From the NCBI RefSeq assembly GCF_004331345.1, contig NZ_SJJZ01000003.1:434001-498000 (forward strand): a DNA stretch of 64,000 nt. The letters run 5' to 3'. The DNA comes from Kribbella soli (GTDB lineage: Bacteria; Actinomycetota; Actinomycetes; Propionibacteriales; Kribbellaceae). Below the pieces are notes generated by a model. That model ran no database searches. It was not told where the DNA came from and saw only the letters and a list, made by a program, of their open reading frames with translations. Positions 35,055 through 43,465 of the stretch are shown one piece after another. The first letter of the stretch is position 1. Each line of letters opens with the position of its first letter. Both the position numbers and the translations under genes were made by a program.

Positions 35055-35849
35055 TCACGATACGTGTGTTCGCCGTCGCAGCCGCTCCAGGTGCCACAGA
35101 ACGACGTACGCACCGACAGCGATCAGACCGCCGGACATGAGGCCGCTGAGCACCGTTCGTACGCCGGTCTCGCCGCCGAACCCGCCGTCGACCCGGCCGA
35201 GCTCCACAACCACTCCGCTGACCGCCAGTCCGATGCCCGCGACGTAGACGAGGTACCGCACCCAGGTCGGCATGCGCTCATCGACAGGCTGCGGTGTCGT
35301 ACGGCGGTACCAGCGATAGAGCCACACCGCGAGAACGAGGCAGCCGCCCAGTGTGCTGACGTACTGGAGGACGCGGTTGACGTCCCACGCTCCCGTCACC
35401 TGTGCCCGGAAGAACCCGGGGAACTGGCGGACGAAGTAGCCGTCACCGTGGGTGAACGAGTCCCAGAAGACGTGAGTGATCGCTCCTACGACGGCTGAGA
35501 CGACCGTCCAGAGCACGACGGTGGCGCTGGGGATGCGGACCGGCCGGCGTGGGGTCTCCAGCCGGCCAGCGAGCGCAGGCGGCGCGAGAGCGATCAAGGG
35601 CCGCTTGAGGCCCAGATTGAAGACTGCGAGCAGTAGCAACGCCAGCAGCGGGTCCAGCCAGAGGGCCGAGGTGAACTCGTGTGTGAGCGTCAGCGTGAAG
35701 TTGCCGTTGATCTGCCGCGTGGCGATCCGGTAGATCGGGTCGACGTACAGCAGGTCAGGCGCCACCGCACCTGCCACCAGTGCTGACGCCACGAAGGGCC
35801 GCCGAAGCAGTGGGAGCACTGCCGCGGGGTGGGCGAGGGTGAACGGCAC
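35055..35849 (-). CDS. DUF4184 family membrane protein
   Basis: 264-residue integral membrane protein with five or six hydrophobic helices. The opening MPFTLAHPAAVLPLLRRPFV, the segment SALVAGAVAPDLLY and the histidine/aspartate cluster GAITHVFWDSFTHGDG are the DUF4184 signature. The conserved H and D residues resemble those of membrane-bound metal-dependent phosphatase-like proteins, so a hydrolase role is possible, but none is shown. It lies between ftsK and a DinB gene. Confidence 0.85.
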   Translation of the reverse strand: MPFTLAHPAAVLPLLRRPFVASALVAGAVAPDLLYVDPIYRIATRQINGNFTLTLTHEFTSALWLDPLLALLLLAVFNLGLKRPLIALAPPALAGRLETPRRPVRIPSATVVLWTVVSAVVGAITHVFWDSFTHGDGYFVRQFPGFFRAQVTGAWDVNRVLQYVSTLGGCLVLAVWLYRWYRRTTPQPVDERMPTWVRYLVYVAGIGLAVSGVVVELGRVDGGFGGETGVRTVLSGLMSGGLIAVGAYVVLWHLERLRRRTHVS

Positions 35850-35879
35850 GGCGGCAGCCTAGGGTCGCCGCAGGTCGTG

Positions 35880-36395
35880 TTATGCGCCTGTGGTGCCGTC
35901 GAGTTGCTCCCGCAAGAGGTCGGCGTGGCCACAGTGGCGGCCGTATTCGCCGATCAGGTGGATGTAGATCATCCGCAGCGTCGACTCGGTTCCTTTGAAC
36001 GTGAAGCGCTCGTCCAGCGAGTGACCGGCGGCAGCGTCATCGGACAGCTTCCACTCGGCGATCAGACCGTCGTACGCTGCCTCCGCCTCAGCCGGGTCGA
36101 TCAGCTCGAAGTCCGCGTCCTTGCCGAGCTCCGGCGCGAACAGCGGCTCGGCGGGCGCGTCGGCGAAGTGGATGCGGAACCAGATCCGCTCGACCTTGGT
36201 GAGATGCCTGATCAGGCCGAGCAGCGACAGGTTGGAGGGCGGCGACGGCCGCTCGGCCAGCTGCTCAGCGGTCAGTCCTGCGCACTTGAAGAGCAGCGTG
36301 GTGCGGTAGAACTGCAGGTAACCGCGCAGCAGTTCCGCTTCGGGTGCGGTCAGCGAGCCGTCCGGTCGCTCGACGGCAGGTGCTCTCCAGGTCAT
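35880..36395 (-). CDS. DinB family (DUF664) protein
   Basis: 171-residue four-helix-bundle protein of the DinB/DUF664 family. The metal-ligand histidines are visible in SLLGLIRHLTKVERIWF and in the closing HLIGEYGRHCGHADLLREQL. Many actinobacterial members are thiol-dependent (mycothiol or bacillithiol) transferases, but the reaction of this one is unknown. It ends 30 bases before the start of DUF4184 on the same strand. Confidence 0.85.
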   Translation of the reverse strand: MTWRAPAVERPDGSLTAPEAELLRGYLQFYRTTLLFKCAGLTAEQLAERPSPPSNLSLLGLIRHLTKVERIWFRIHFADAPAEPLFAPELGKDADFELIDPAEAEAAYDGLIAEWKLSDDAAAGHSLDERFTFKGTESTLRMIYIHLIGEYGRHCGHADLLREQLDGTTGA

Positions 36396-36490
36396 CGACT
36401 TCCCTCACGTTGTCCCACGATGTGTGCAGTCATCTCATCACATGAGATAGCCACTGGCGGTGCCCGTATCCCGTTCGTTACCGTTCTCGG

Positions 36491-36600
36491 CAGGTCATGA
36501 GTGTCAGCGACAAGCCCCGGCTAGCTGGCCGGCAACCCTCCTCCGCGGTGGGGTGCCCCGGGTGAAGACCAGGCCGTGCGGATACCCCGTTCGGCAAGTG
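36491..36600 (+). promoter_or_regulatory. SAM-IV-type S-adenosylmethionine riboswitch
   Basis: The leader of the following gene begins GGTCATGAGTGTCAGCGACA, then AGCCCCGGCTAGCTGGCCGG and CAACCCTCCTCCGCGGTGGG, GTGCCCCGGGTGAAGACC. The pattern 'CATGAGTGnCAGCG...AGCCCCGGC...GCTGGCCGGCAACCCTCC...CGCGGTGGGGTGCCCCGGGTGA-GACC' is the SAM-IV (SAM-I-like core) consensus I know from actinomycetes. The first segment can pair with GACC at 36567-36570 to close the four-way junction. The ribosome binding site of the desulfurase-like gene follows within 10-20 bases, so SAM binding would probably shut translation or transcription. Confidence 0.82.
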
Positions 36601-36623
36601 CGGACTTCCCTGGGAGCAGCATC

Positions 36624-37988
36624 ATGTCGATCCTGTCCATCCTCGAGCCGGCCAGTACGACGACTCCGCGGCCGGCGATCGCCCGGCTTGCGACCGGCAG
36701 CATCCCGGCCACGGTCGGCTCGGACCTCCTGGTCCCGCTCGCCGACGGCCGGGTCACCGACTACGCGAACTTCGACCACGGTGCGAGCGCGCCGTGTCTG
36801 GAGTCCGTCCGGGCCAGTGTCGAGGCCGCGTTGCCGTCGTACGCGTCGGTGCACCGCGGCAACGGGTACGCCTCGCGGATCACCACTCAGTGGTACGAGC
36901 GGGCGCGCGCCGAGGTGCACACCTTCGTCGGGGCCCGTGCGGACGACCAGGTGATCTTCACCCGCCAGACCACCGACGCGCTGAACCTGCTGGCCCGCGC
37001 GGTGCCGGCGGACGCGACCGTGATCGTGTTCGAGTCCGAGCACCACGCGGCGCTCCTGCCCTGGCCGGCCGAGCGGACTGTTCGCCTGGCCGCGCCGTCG
37101 AGCCCGGCCGAGGCCGTGACCCGCGTCGCCGACGCACTCCGGCAGGCGCCCGAGGGCCCGCGGCTCGTCGTGATCACCGGCGCGTCCAACGTCACCGGCG
37201 AGATCTTCCCGATCGCCGACATCGCCAAGGTGGCCAAGGCGCATGGCGCGCGCGTCTGCCTGGACGCCGCGCAGTTCGCCCCGCACCGCACGGTCGACAT
37301 CGTCACCCTGGACGTCGACTGGGTCGCCCTGTCCGGTCACAAGCTCTACGCGCCGTACGGCGCGGGCGCGCTGATCGGCCGCTCCGACTGGCTCGACGCC
37401 GCCGACCCGTACCTGCACGGCGGCGGCGCGACCCACGCCGTCACCAGCGACACCGTGGTGTGGACGACCGGTCCGGCCCGGCACGAGGGCGGCTCCCCGA
37501 ACGTCATTGGTGCCATCGCTCTCGCGAGCGCCTGCGCCGCGATCAGCAAGCACCGAGACGCCATCGAGCAGCATGAGCGCAGCCTGCTGGCCCGTCTCCG
37601 CACCGGTCTCGCCCAGATCCCCGGCGTCACGACGTACTCGATCTTCGGCGAGGACGCGGACCGTGTCGGCACCGTCTGTTTCACAGTCGCCGGTCTGACC
37701 TCGACACTGGTGTCGGCGGCGCTGAGCGCGGAGTACGGCATCGGTGTCCGGGACGGCAAGTTCTGCGCGCACCCGCTGGTCGGCCACCTCCTGGCCGGCT
37801 CCCCCGAGCACGGTACGGCGGTCCGCGCCAGCCTCGGCCTCGGGACGACCCGTGAGCACGTGGACCGGCTCGTTGACGCCGTACGCACGCTGGCCACGAG
37901 CGGCCCGCGCACGGAGTACACGGAGAGCGCGCACGGCTGTCAGCCGACCGACGATCCCCGCGACCTCCAAGCGCCCCGCATCTGGTGA
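36624..37988 (+). CDS. Class V aminotransferase, cysteine-desulfurase-like, under SAM riboswitch
   Basis: 454-residue PLP enzyme of the NifS/SufS/CsdA fold. The PLP lysine is K240 in SGHKLY; the histidines of EHHAALLPW (140-141) and DAAQ (214-217) stack on and anchor the cofactor. A cysteine at 381 (GIGVRDGKFCAHPLV) is where group II desulfurases such as SufS have their catalytic cysteine. It could therefore release sulfur from cysteine or a related amino acid. No suf or isc genes are near, which argues for a role in sulfur amino-acid metabolism rather than cluster assembly. GGGAG lies seven bases before the ATG. The SAM-IV riboswitch ties it to methionine or SAM levels. Confidence 0.88.
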   Translation: MSILSILEPASTTTPRPAIARLATGSIPATVGSDLLVPLADGRVTDYANFDHGASAPCLESVRASVEAALPSYASVHRGNGYASRITTQWYERARAEVHTFVGARADDQVIFTRQTTDALNLLARAVPADATVIVFESEHHAALLPWPAERTVRLAAPSSPAEAVTRVADALRQAPEGPRLVVITGASNVTGEIFPIADIAKVAKAHGARVCLDAAQFAPHRTVDIVTLDVDWVALSGHKLYAPYGAGALIGRSDWLDAADPYLHGGGATHAVTSDTVVWTTGPARHEGGSPNVIGAIALASACAAISKHRDAIEQHERSLLARLRTGLAQIPGVTTYSIFGEDADRVGTVCFTVAGLTSTLVSAALSAEYGIGVRDGKFCAHPLVGHLLAGSPEHGTAVRASLGLGTTREHVDRLVDAVRTLATSGPRTEYTESAHGCQPTDDPRDLQAPRIW

Positions 37989-37998
37989 AGCAGCCCTC

Positions 37999-40056
37999 CT
38001 ACTGCTCAGGAGGTACGAGACCTACATGGTGAGCAGCGAACGCCAGTAGGTCCGCCCACTCCGCAGCGACCATCGCGGCGGGCTTTCCGAAGCCATGGCC
38101 GGTGTTGACCTCGACCCGAGTCAAGACAGGCCGCGGATCGGACTGGGCATGCTGCAGCGCCGCGATGAACTTGTGGCTGTGCAACGGAACCACCCGGTCG
38201 TCGTGGTCACCTGTGGTCACGAGCGTTGCCGGGTACGCCGTGCCGTCGCTGACGCGATGCAGTGGCGAGTAAGCCAACAGGTCCTCGAACTGCTCCGGAT
38301 CGTCCGGCAGACCGAAGTCGGACGCCCACGCCGCTCCTACGGTGAACAGGTGGAACCGCAGCATGTCCAGGACACCCACGCCGGGCAGTGCGACGGCGAA
38401 CAGGTCCGGCCGCTGCGTGATGACCGCTCCAACGAGCAGTCCGCCGTTGCTGCGACCGTGAATGGCCAGCTGCTCCGGAGTTGTCACGCCGGTGTCCCGC
38501 AGGTGCTCAGCGACCGCGATGAAGTCGTCGAACACGTTCTGCTTGTTCTTGAGCCGCCCGGCGTCGTGCCACTCGGTTCCGTACTCGCCGCCACCACGCA
38601 GGTTCGTGATGACCAGTACGCCGCCTGCAGCGAGCCACGCCGGCCAGCCGGGGCGGTAGTCGGCCTCGACCGGGATGCGGAACCCGCCGTACCCCCACAT
38701 AAGAGTCGGACGCGGCGCGGTGAAGTCCAGGTCGGACCGGGTGATCAGGAAGTACGGCACGTCGCGGCCAGGGGCTATCCGGCGCGTCACAGTCACCCGC
38801 GGCGGCGTGAATCCTCCAGAGCCACGGACCAGCTCCGGCAACGCGCGCACGTCGCCTGACCCGGTCGACACGGCGTACGACAGCGTGGGGTCGGTTGTCG
38901 TCGACAGCCCGATGAACAGCTCGTCGTACTCCGGTCCGGCGTTGAGGCCGACCACTCCCCCGCCAGGTACGTCGACGACACGCTGGCCGGACCCGTCCAA
39001 CGCGTAGAGCGTCAGCACAGGCTGCGCGTCGACGAGCGTCAGCGTGGCCAGGCCGTCCGCAGTACCGCGGACTGCCTGCAGTGTCGACTCCCCCTCTGGG
39101 ATGAGGTCGGTGAACTCACCATCCAGCGTGGAGAGCACCACACGGCCACGCGACGCGTCCCGGTCGGTCCGCAGTACCAGCTGGGCGCCGGACATCCGTA
39201 CGAACGCGATCTCGTCCACGAACTCGTCGACGACCTTCACCGGCTCGCCCAGCCCGTCCGAGCTGATCGGGTACACCCAGAGCCGGGTGGCGGGGTCCGT
39301 GCCTTCGAAGATGTGGACGACCAGGTAGCGGTCGTCGTCGGACACCTCGGGCGTGATGAAGTACTGGTCCTGGCCCGGGAAGCTCAGCACGAGCTCGTCC
39401 TCGGACTGCGATGTGCCGACCTTGTGGAGCATCAGCCGCCCACCACCCAGCGACGCCGTCTCGGTCCCCTCGCTACGCCCGCTCGCCGGGTAGTGCAGGT
39501 ACAGGTACGCCGAACTGTCCGGCAGCCACGTCGCCTCGCTGAACTTGGCTTCCGACACCACATCGTCGACCGGCGTACCAGTGGCGATGTCGAGCAGCCG
39601 GAACGTCGTCCAGTCGCTGCCGCTCTCGTTGATGCCGTACGCGAAGTACTTCCCGTCCGGCGACACGGTGAACGAGCCGAGCGAGTCGGTGCCGTCCTCG
39701 GAGAGGGTGTTCGGGTCGATCAGCACGCGGCCGCTGGACAGCAGCTCGTCGAGCGAATCGGCAACGTAGATCACGTCCTGTGCCTGAGTGCCGTCGTTGC
39801 GCCCGACGAAGTACCAGCCCGCCTTCTTGACCGGTACGCCGGCGCGTGGACGGGCGAGGATCGCGGACATCGTGGTCTGGAACCAGCCACGCTCGGAGTA
39901 GCCGGCGAGCTCAGCCTGCGTGTACTCGTTCTGCCGGCTGACCCAGTCCCGGGTATCGGCCGAATCGGGGTCTTCCAGCCAGCGGTACGGGTCGGCGATC
40001 TGGTGCCCGTGCAACGTCTCGACCACATCGTCGCGGCGGCTCTCCGGATAGGTCAT
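37999..40056 (-). CDS. Prolyl oligopeptidase family serine peptidase (S9A)
   Basis: 685-residue cytosolic peptidase. An N-terminal helix (ADPYRWLEDPDSADTRDWVS), a seven-bladed propeller and a C-terminal alpha/beta hydrolase domain follow in the S9A order. The catalytic serine is S536 in GRSNGG; the aspartate is in TGDHDDRVVPLHS and the histidine in NTGHGFGKP, near the C-terminus. S9A enzymes cut short peptides after proline. There is no signal peptide. Its start codon is 37 bases from that of a divergent LuxR gene, so their promoters must overlap. Confidence 0.94.
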   Translation of the reverse strand: MTYPESRRDDVVETLHGHQIADPYRWLEDPDSADTRDWVSRQNEYTQAELAGYSERGWFQTTMSAILARPRAGVPVKKAGWYFVGRNDGTQAQDVIYVADSLDELLSSGRVLIDPNTLSEDGTDSLGSFTVSPDGKYFAYGINESGSDWTTFRLLDIATGTPVDDVVSEAKFSEATWLPDSSAYLYLHYPASGRSEGTETASLGGGRLMLHKVGTSQSEDELVLSFPGQDQYFITPEVSDDDRYLVVHIFEGTDPATRLWVYPISSDGLGEPVKVVDEFVDEIAFVRMSGAQLVLRTDRDASRGRVVLSTLDGEFTDLIPEGESTLQAVRGTADGLATLTLVDAQPVLTLYALDGSGQRVVDVPGGGVVGLNAGPEYDELFIGLSTTTDPTLSYAVSTGSGDVRALPELVRGSGGFTPPRVTVTRRIAPGRDVPYFLITRSDLDFTAPRPTLMWGYGGFRIPVEADYRPGWPAWLAAGGVLVITNLRGGGEYGTEWHDAGRLKNKQNVFDDFIAVAEHLRDTGVTTPEQLAIHGRSNGGLLVGAVITQRPDLFAVALPGVGVLDMLRFHLFTVGAAWASDFGLPDDPEQFEDLLAYSPLHRVSDGTAYPATLVTTGDHDDRVVPLHSHKFIAALQHAQSDPRPVLTRVEVNTGHGFGKPAAMVAAEWADLLAFAAHHVGLVPPEQ

Positions 40057-40093
40057 GCTGACAAACCTAACCTGTGGCGGTCAGACTGCGAGC

Positions 40094-41941
40094 GTGATTA
40101 ACGACCTGCTGCTGGGTGCCGCTGCGGTGGCCGGTGAGCGGGTGCGCCTCGACGTACTCCAGCAGGTCGTCGGCCTACCGCCCAACGACTTCTTGGACGC
40201 CCTGGACGAGCTGGTCCGTGCCGGCGCATTGGTCGTCACAGCCGGCGAGGCCTGGTTTGCCGACGAGTCCGTACGCCGGGTCGCCGAGGCACGGCTGCTC
40301 CTGACGGATCGCGCTGACCTGCATCGCCGTACCGCTGAGGCCGTCGAAGTACCGGCCGAGATCCAGCGGCACTGGTCCGCAGCCGCAGCGGTGACAGCGG
40401 ATCCGAGGGAACGAGCACGGCTGCAACTGAACCTCGCAAAGGCAGCGGTCCGCGCCGGTGACCTCCCGGCAGCACACGCCGCCGCCCGGGCCGCGGTCGC
40501 GACCGCACGTACCTTGCAGGACCTCGACCTGCTCGCGGACGCTGCAGTGACCTTGGAGCCGATCGGCCAGTCCGCGTGGGACGGCGACATCCACCAGTGG
40601 TGCACCGAAGCGCTGGCCGCGCCCAGCCAGTCAGCAGGACGCACGGTCCGGCTACAAGCCCGGCAGGCACAGGCGGCGATCTACCTCGGTCGCTGGTCAG
40701 AGGCGGCAGTTGCGAGCAGCGAAGCTCTCCGCCAGGCAGAGAGCATCCATGACAACGACCTGCTCGTAGAGGCGCTCACTGCACGCCAACTCGCCACCAG
40801 CGGACCTGATGACGTCGACGAACTGGCCGCCGCAGCACGCCGCATGATCGAGCTCGGTACGTCGACCGGCCGCGCCGAGATCGAGCTACGCGGACGCCTG
40901 TGGCAGGTGGACACGCTCTGGTACTCCGGCGACCTGGCCGCGATCGCAGCCGAGACAGGCCGACTCGCCAGCTGCGCCGGTCGTGTCAGCGGTCCGCACA
41001 GCCGCTGGCACGTGCTGCTGACGCGAGCCTCGCTCGCACAGGCCAGAGCCGAGTTCGAGGACGCCGAGGCCCTGCATGAGGATGCACTCACCGGCTTCCG
41101 GCAGATTGACCACCCCGCGGCGCATGGCGCAGAGGTCGCGTTCCAGCTGCTGCTCGGCCATCACCGTGGGCACACCGAGAACCTGCTGAGCCCCGCGGCC
41201 TGGCAGTTCGGGACGGATGTCCGCTGGGACCTGATCGCCCGCCTTGCCCGCGCGTTCGTCCTCGTGGACGCGGGTCGGTTCGACGAAGCAGCCGCGGCGT
41301 ACGAACGCTGCGGCCGCCCGGAGTCCTGGCGACCGATGCGGTTCGGCGAGCTGTGGATGGACGCCCTCGCCGCACGAGTAGCGGTCGCACTCGGCCGCAC
41401 CGACGACGTACGGCTCTTTCGCGCCCGGCTGGAACCCCGCCGTGGCCGGTACGTCGTCGGCGGTGCCGGCGCGACCAACTTCCTCGGTCCGGTCGAACTG
41501 GTGCTCGGTGCGTGCGCTGCCGCGCTCAGCGACTGGGACGCGGCCGCCGCAGACCTTCAGAAGGCCGGTGCGCTCTGCCGGGCGATCGGGGCGCCAGGCT
41601 TCGCGGTCGAGGCCGCCTGTCTGCTGGTCGACGTGTACGAGCGATCCGGTGATCCAGTGCAGGCCCACGCACTGGCCGCTGAGACGCTGCCGCTCGCGAA
41701 GACCCTCGGCATGACTCCCTGGGTGGAACGACTCCACAGACCGCCGACAGACCCGTTGAGTCAGCGCGAGCGCGAGGTCGCCGATCTGGTCGCCAAGGGC
41801 CTCAGCAACCGCGAGATCGCCGCTGCACTGGTCATCTCCGAACGAACCGCCCAGAACCACGTCCAGCACATTCTGACCAAGCTCGGCTTCGCGAACCGCG
41901 CCCAGATCGCTGCGTGGACTGCAGGTCAGCTGAGTAGGTGA
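40094..41941 (+). CDS. LuxR-family transcriptional regulator, LAL-like without ATPase domain
   Basis: 615 residues. The C-terminus is a LuxR helix-turn-helix (LSQREREVADLVAKGLSNRE, IAAALVISERTAQNHVQHIL). Before it is a long helical TPR-like array. The N-terminus (LLLGAAAVAGERVRLDVLQQ, VVGLPPNDFLDALDELVRAG) is the winged-helix-like segment that in LAL regulators follows an AAA ATPase. Here no Walker A or B motif exists in the protein, and the divergent peptidase gene lies immediately upstream, so the ATPase is missing rather than misread. The GTG is chosen because an ATG at 40055 would overlap the divergent promoter. Probable target: the two mycothiol-related genes downstream. Confidence 0.8.
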   Translation: MINDLLLGAAAVAGERVRLDVLQQVVGLPPNDFLDALDELVRAGALVVTAGEAWFADESVRRVAEARLLLTDRADLHRRTAEAVEVPAEIQRHWSAAAAVTADPRERARLQLNLAKAAVRAGDLPAAHAAARAAVATARTLQDLDLLADAAVTLEPIGQSAWDGDIHQWCTEALAAPSQSAGRTVRLQARQAQAAIYLGRWSEAAVASSEALRQAESIHDNDLLVEALTARQLATSGPDDVDELAAAARRMIELGTSTGRAEIELRGRLWQVDTLWYSGDLAAIAAETGRLASCAGRVSGPHSRWHVLLTRASLAQARAEFEDAEALHEDALTGFRQIDHPAAHGAEVAFQLLLGHHRGHTENLLSPAAWQFGTDVRWDLIARLARAFVLVDAGRFDEAAAAYERCGRPESWRPMRFGELWMDALAARVAVALGRTDDVRLFRARLEPRRGRYVVGGAGATNFLGPVELVLGACAAALSDWDAAAADLQKAGALCRAIGAPGFAVEAACLLVDVYERSGDPVQAHALAAETLPLAKTLGMTPWVERLHRPPTDPLSQREREVADLVAKGLSNREIAAALVISERTAQNHVQHILTKLGFANRAQIAAWTAGQLSR

Positions 41942-41992
41942 TGAGCATTTCGGACGATGCGCCGCGTCTCTCCGCAGCGGACGCTGAGCAAC

Positions 41993-42757
41993 ATGACGCG
42001 ACACGACCAGACCGGCGCCGACCTCGACCTGTGGGACCAGGTCACCCGGACCTACTTCACTGAGCGCCTGGGCGCCATCCCGACCACAGACACCGAAGAC
42101 GCCCGCCAACACCAGCGCACAGCACCAGGCGTCGACCTGTACGTCGACCCCGTCTGCCCGTACACGTGGGTGGTGGCCTGCTGGCTCCGAGAGGTCGCCC
42201 AGCATCGCGACCTCGACGTCCGCTACCACGTGATGAGCCTGCTCATGCTCAACGAAGGCCGCGACGACAGCTACAGCCGGCAGCTCGACGCGTCGACGGG
42301 ACCGTCCCGGGTAGCGACCGCAGTCGTCACGCACCACGGCGGCGAAGCGTTCCGGACCTGGCACGGTGCTTTCGGCAACCTGATCTTCGACCACTGGCGC
42401 TACCCGACGCCGGCGGAGTACCGCGACGCCGCGGCAGTAGCCCTGAGCGAGACCGGACTGCCCGCGACGCTCGCGGACGCCGCCGACACCACGGAGTACG
42501 ACGAGGCACTGCGCCGCAGCCACAACGAAGGCACGCGTCCGGTCGGGATCGACGGCGGTACGCCGGTTGTCCACATCGACGGGACCGCCTTTTTCGGACC
42601 GGTCCTGAACGCGGTCCCCCGTGGCGACGACGCGCTCCGCCTGTTCGACGGCGTACGGCTGCTCGCCGGGTGTCCTGACTTCTACGAACTGAAGCGCACG
42701 CGCTCCACACCGCCCGATGTGAGCTACCGTCCGATGGAGGGGAAGGCACCGCGATGA
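41993..42757 (+). CDS. DsbA-fold protein related to mycothiol-dependent nitroreductase, with CPYT motif
   Basis: 254 residues. From about residue 47 it matches mycobacterial Rv2466c, a mycothiol-dependent nitroreductase with a DsbA-like fold: YVDPVCPYTWV, VMSLLMLNEGRDD, TPVVHIDGTAFFGPVLNAVP and FYELKRTRSTPPD at the end. In Rv2466c the redox motif is CPWC; here it is CPYT (C55-T58), so only one cysteine remains, giving a monothiol enzyme. The N-terminal 46 residues are not part of that family. A second ATG at 41957 gives a longer form. Its stop overlaps the next gene in ATGA. Substrate unknown. Confidence 0.85.
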   Translation: MTRHDQTGADLDLWDQVTRTYFTERLGAIPTTDTEDARQHQRTAPGVDLYVDPVCPYTWVVACWLREVAQHRDLDVRYHVMSLLMLNEGRDDSYSRQLDASTGPSRVATAVVTHHGGEAFRTWHGAFGNLIFDHWRYPTPAEYRDAAAVALSETGLPATLADAADTTEYDEALRRSHNEGTRPVGIDGGTPVVHIDGTAFFGPVLNAVPRGDDALRLFDGVRLLAGCPDFYELKRTRSTPPDVSYRPMEGKAPR

Positions 42758-43395
42758 ACGACGATGAACTCTGGGCCGCGATCGATGCCCAGCGCCTGCG
42801 CACTGCCGACCTGCTCGCCACGCTCACGCCGGCCGACTGGTCCCACCGCTCGCTGTGCGACGGCTGGACCGTGCGCGACGTCGCCGGTCACCTCACCCTC
42901 CAGCAGATGACCATCGGTGACGTACTCCGCCTCGCGCTGAAGCATCCGGGCGTCCACAGCCTCAACTGGATGATCCAGACCTCCGCCCGTGACCAGGCGG
43001 CCCTGCCGACCGAACAGCTCATCGGCGGGATCCGCGGCATGGTCGGCTCCCGGCGGCACAACCTCGGCGTCACTCCGCGAGAGACGCTGATCGACATCGT
43101 CGTTCACGGTCAGGACCTGGCGATCCCGATCGGCCGGACGCTCGCGGTTCCGCCGGAGGTCGCCGCGGCGGCGGCTTCGCGGGTCTGGGAGTGCCGGGGC
43201 ACGCGGCTGTCCAAGGTCTTCAAACCGGTGCCGTACGACGGTCTGAGACTGGTCGCAGACGACATCGACTGGAGCGTGGGCGACGGGCCGGAGCTCCGCG
43301 GTCCCGTGCTGTCGTTGCTCCTGCTGCTCACCGGACGTCGCGTCGTCCTGCCGCAGCTCGACGGTCCCGGCGCAGAGGTCTTACAGCGTGTATGA
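42754..43395 (+). CDS. Mycothiol-dependent maleylpyruvate-isomerase-family protein (DinB-like)
   Basis: 213 residues of the TIGR03083/DinB-like family. Metal-ligand histidines are in VRDVAGHLTLQQMTIGD and TLIDIVVHGQDLAIPIGR; the latter motif defines the mycothiol maleylpyruvate isomerase N-terminal domain. Members use mycothiol as co-substrate for isomerisation or conjugation. Translation is coupled to the preceding DsbA-like gene by a 4-base overlap, so both probably act on the same electrophile or thiol adduct. The reaction is not known. Confidence 0.83.
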   Translation: MNDDELWAAIDAQRLRTADLLATLTPADWSHRSLCDGWTVRDVAGHLTLQQMTIGDVLRLALKHPGVHSLNWMIQTSARDQAALPTEQLIGGIRGMVGSRRHNLGVTPRETLIDIVVHGQDLAIPIGRTLAVPPEVAAAAASRVWECRGTRLSKVFKPVPYDGLRLVADDIDWSVGDGPELRGPVLSLLLLLTGRRVVLPQLDGPGAEVLQRV

Positions 43396-43402
43396 CGTCG
43401 TA

Positions 43403-43453
43403 CTCACCGGGCCCGGCGGGCGGCATCCCGCACAGGCGCCGGAGCCCGGTGAG
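43403..43453. terminator. Hairpin between convergent genes
   Basis: CTCACCGGGC (43403-43412) and GCCCGGTGAG (43444-43453) are perfect 10-base inverted repeats with a GC-rich loop of 31 bases that can itself fold. The hairpin sits between the converging mycothiol-family gene and PhoD gene and is well placed as a shared terminator. No U-tract is present. Confidence 0.55.
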
Positions 43454-43465
43454 CACGACTGGCCC

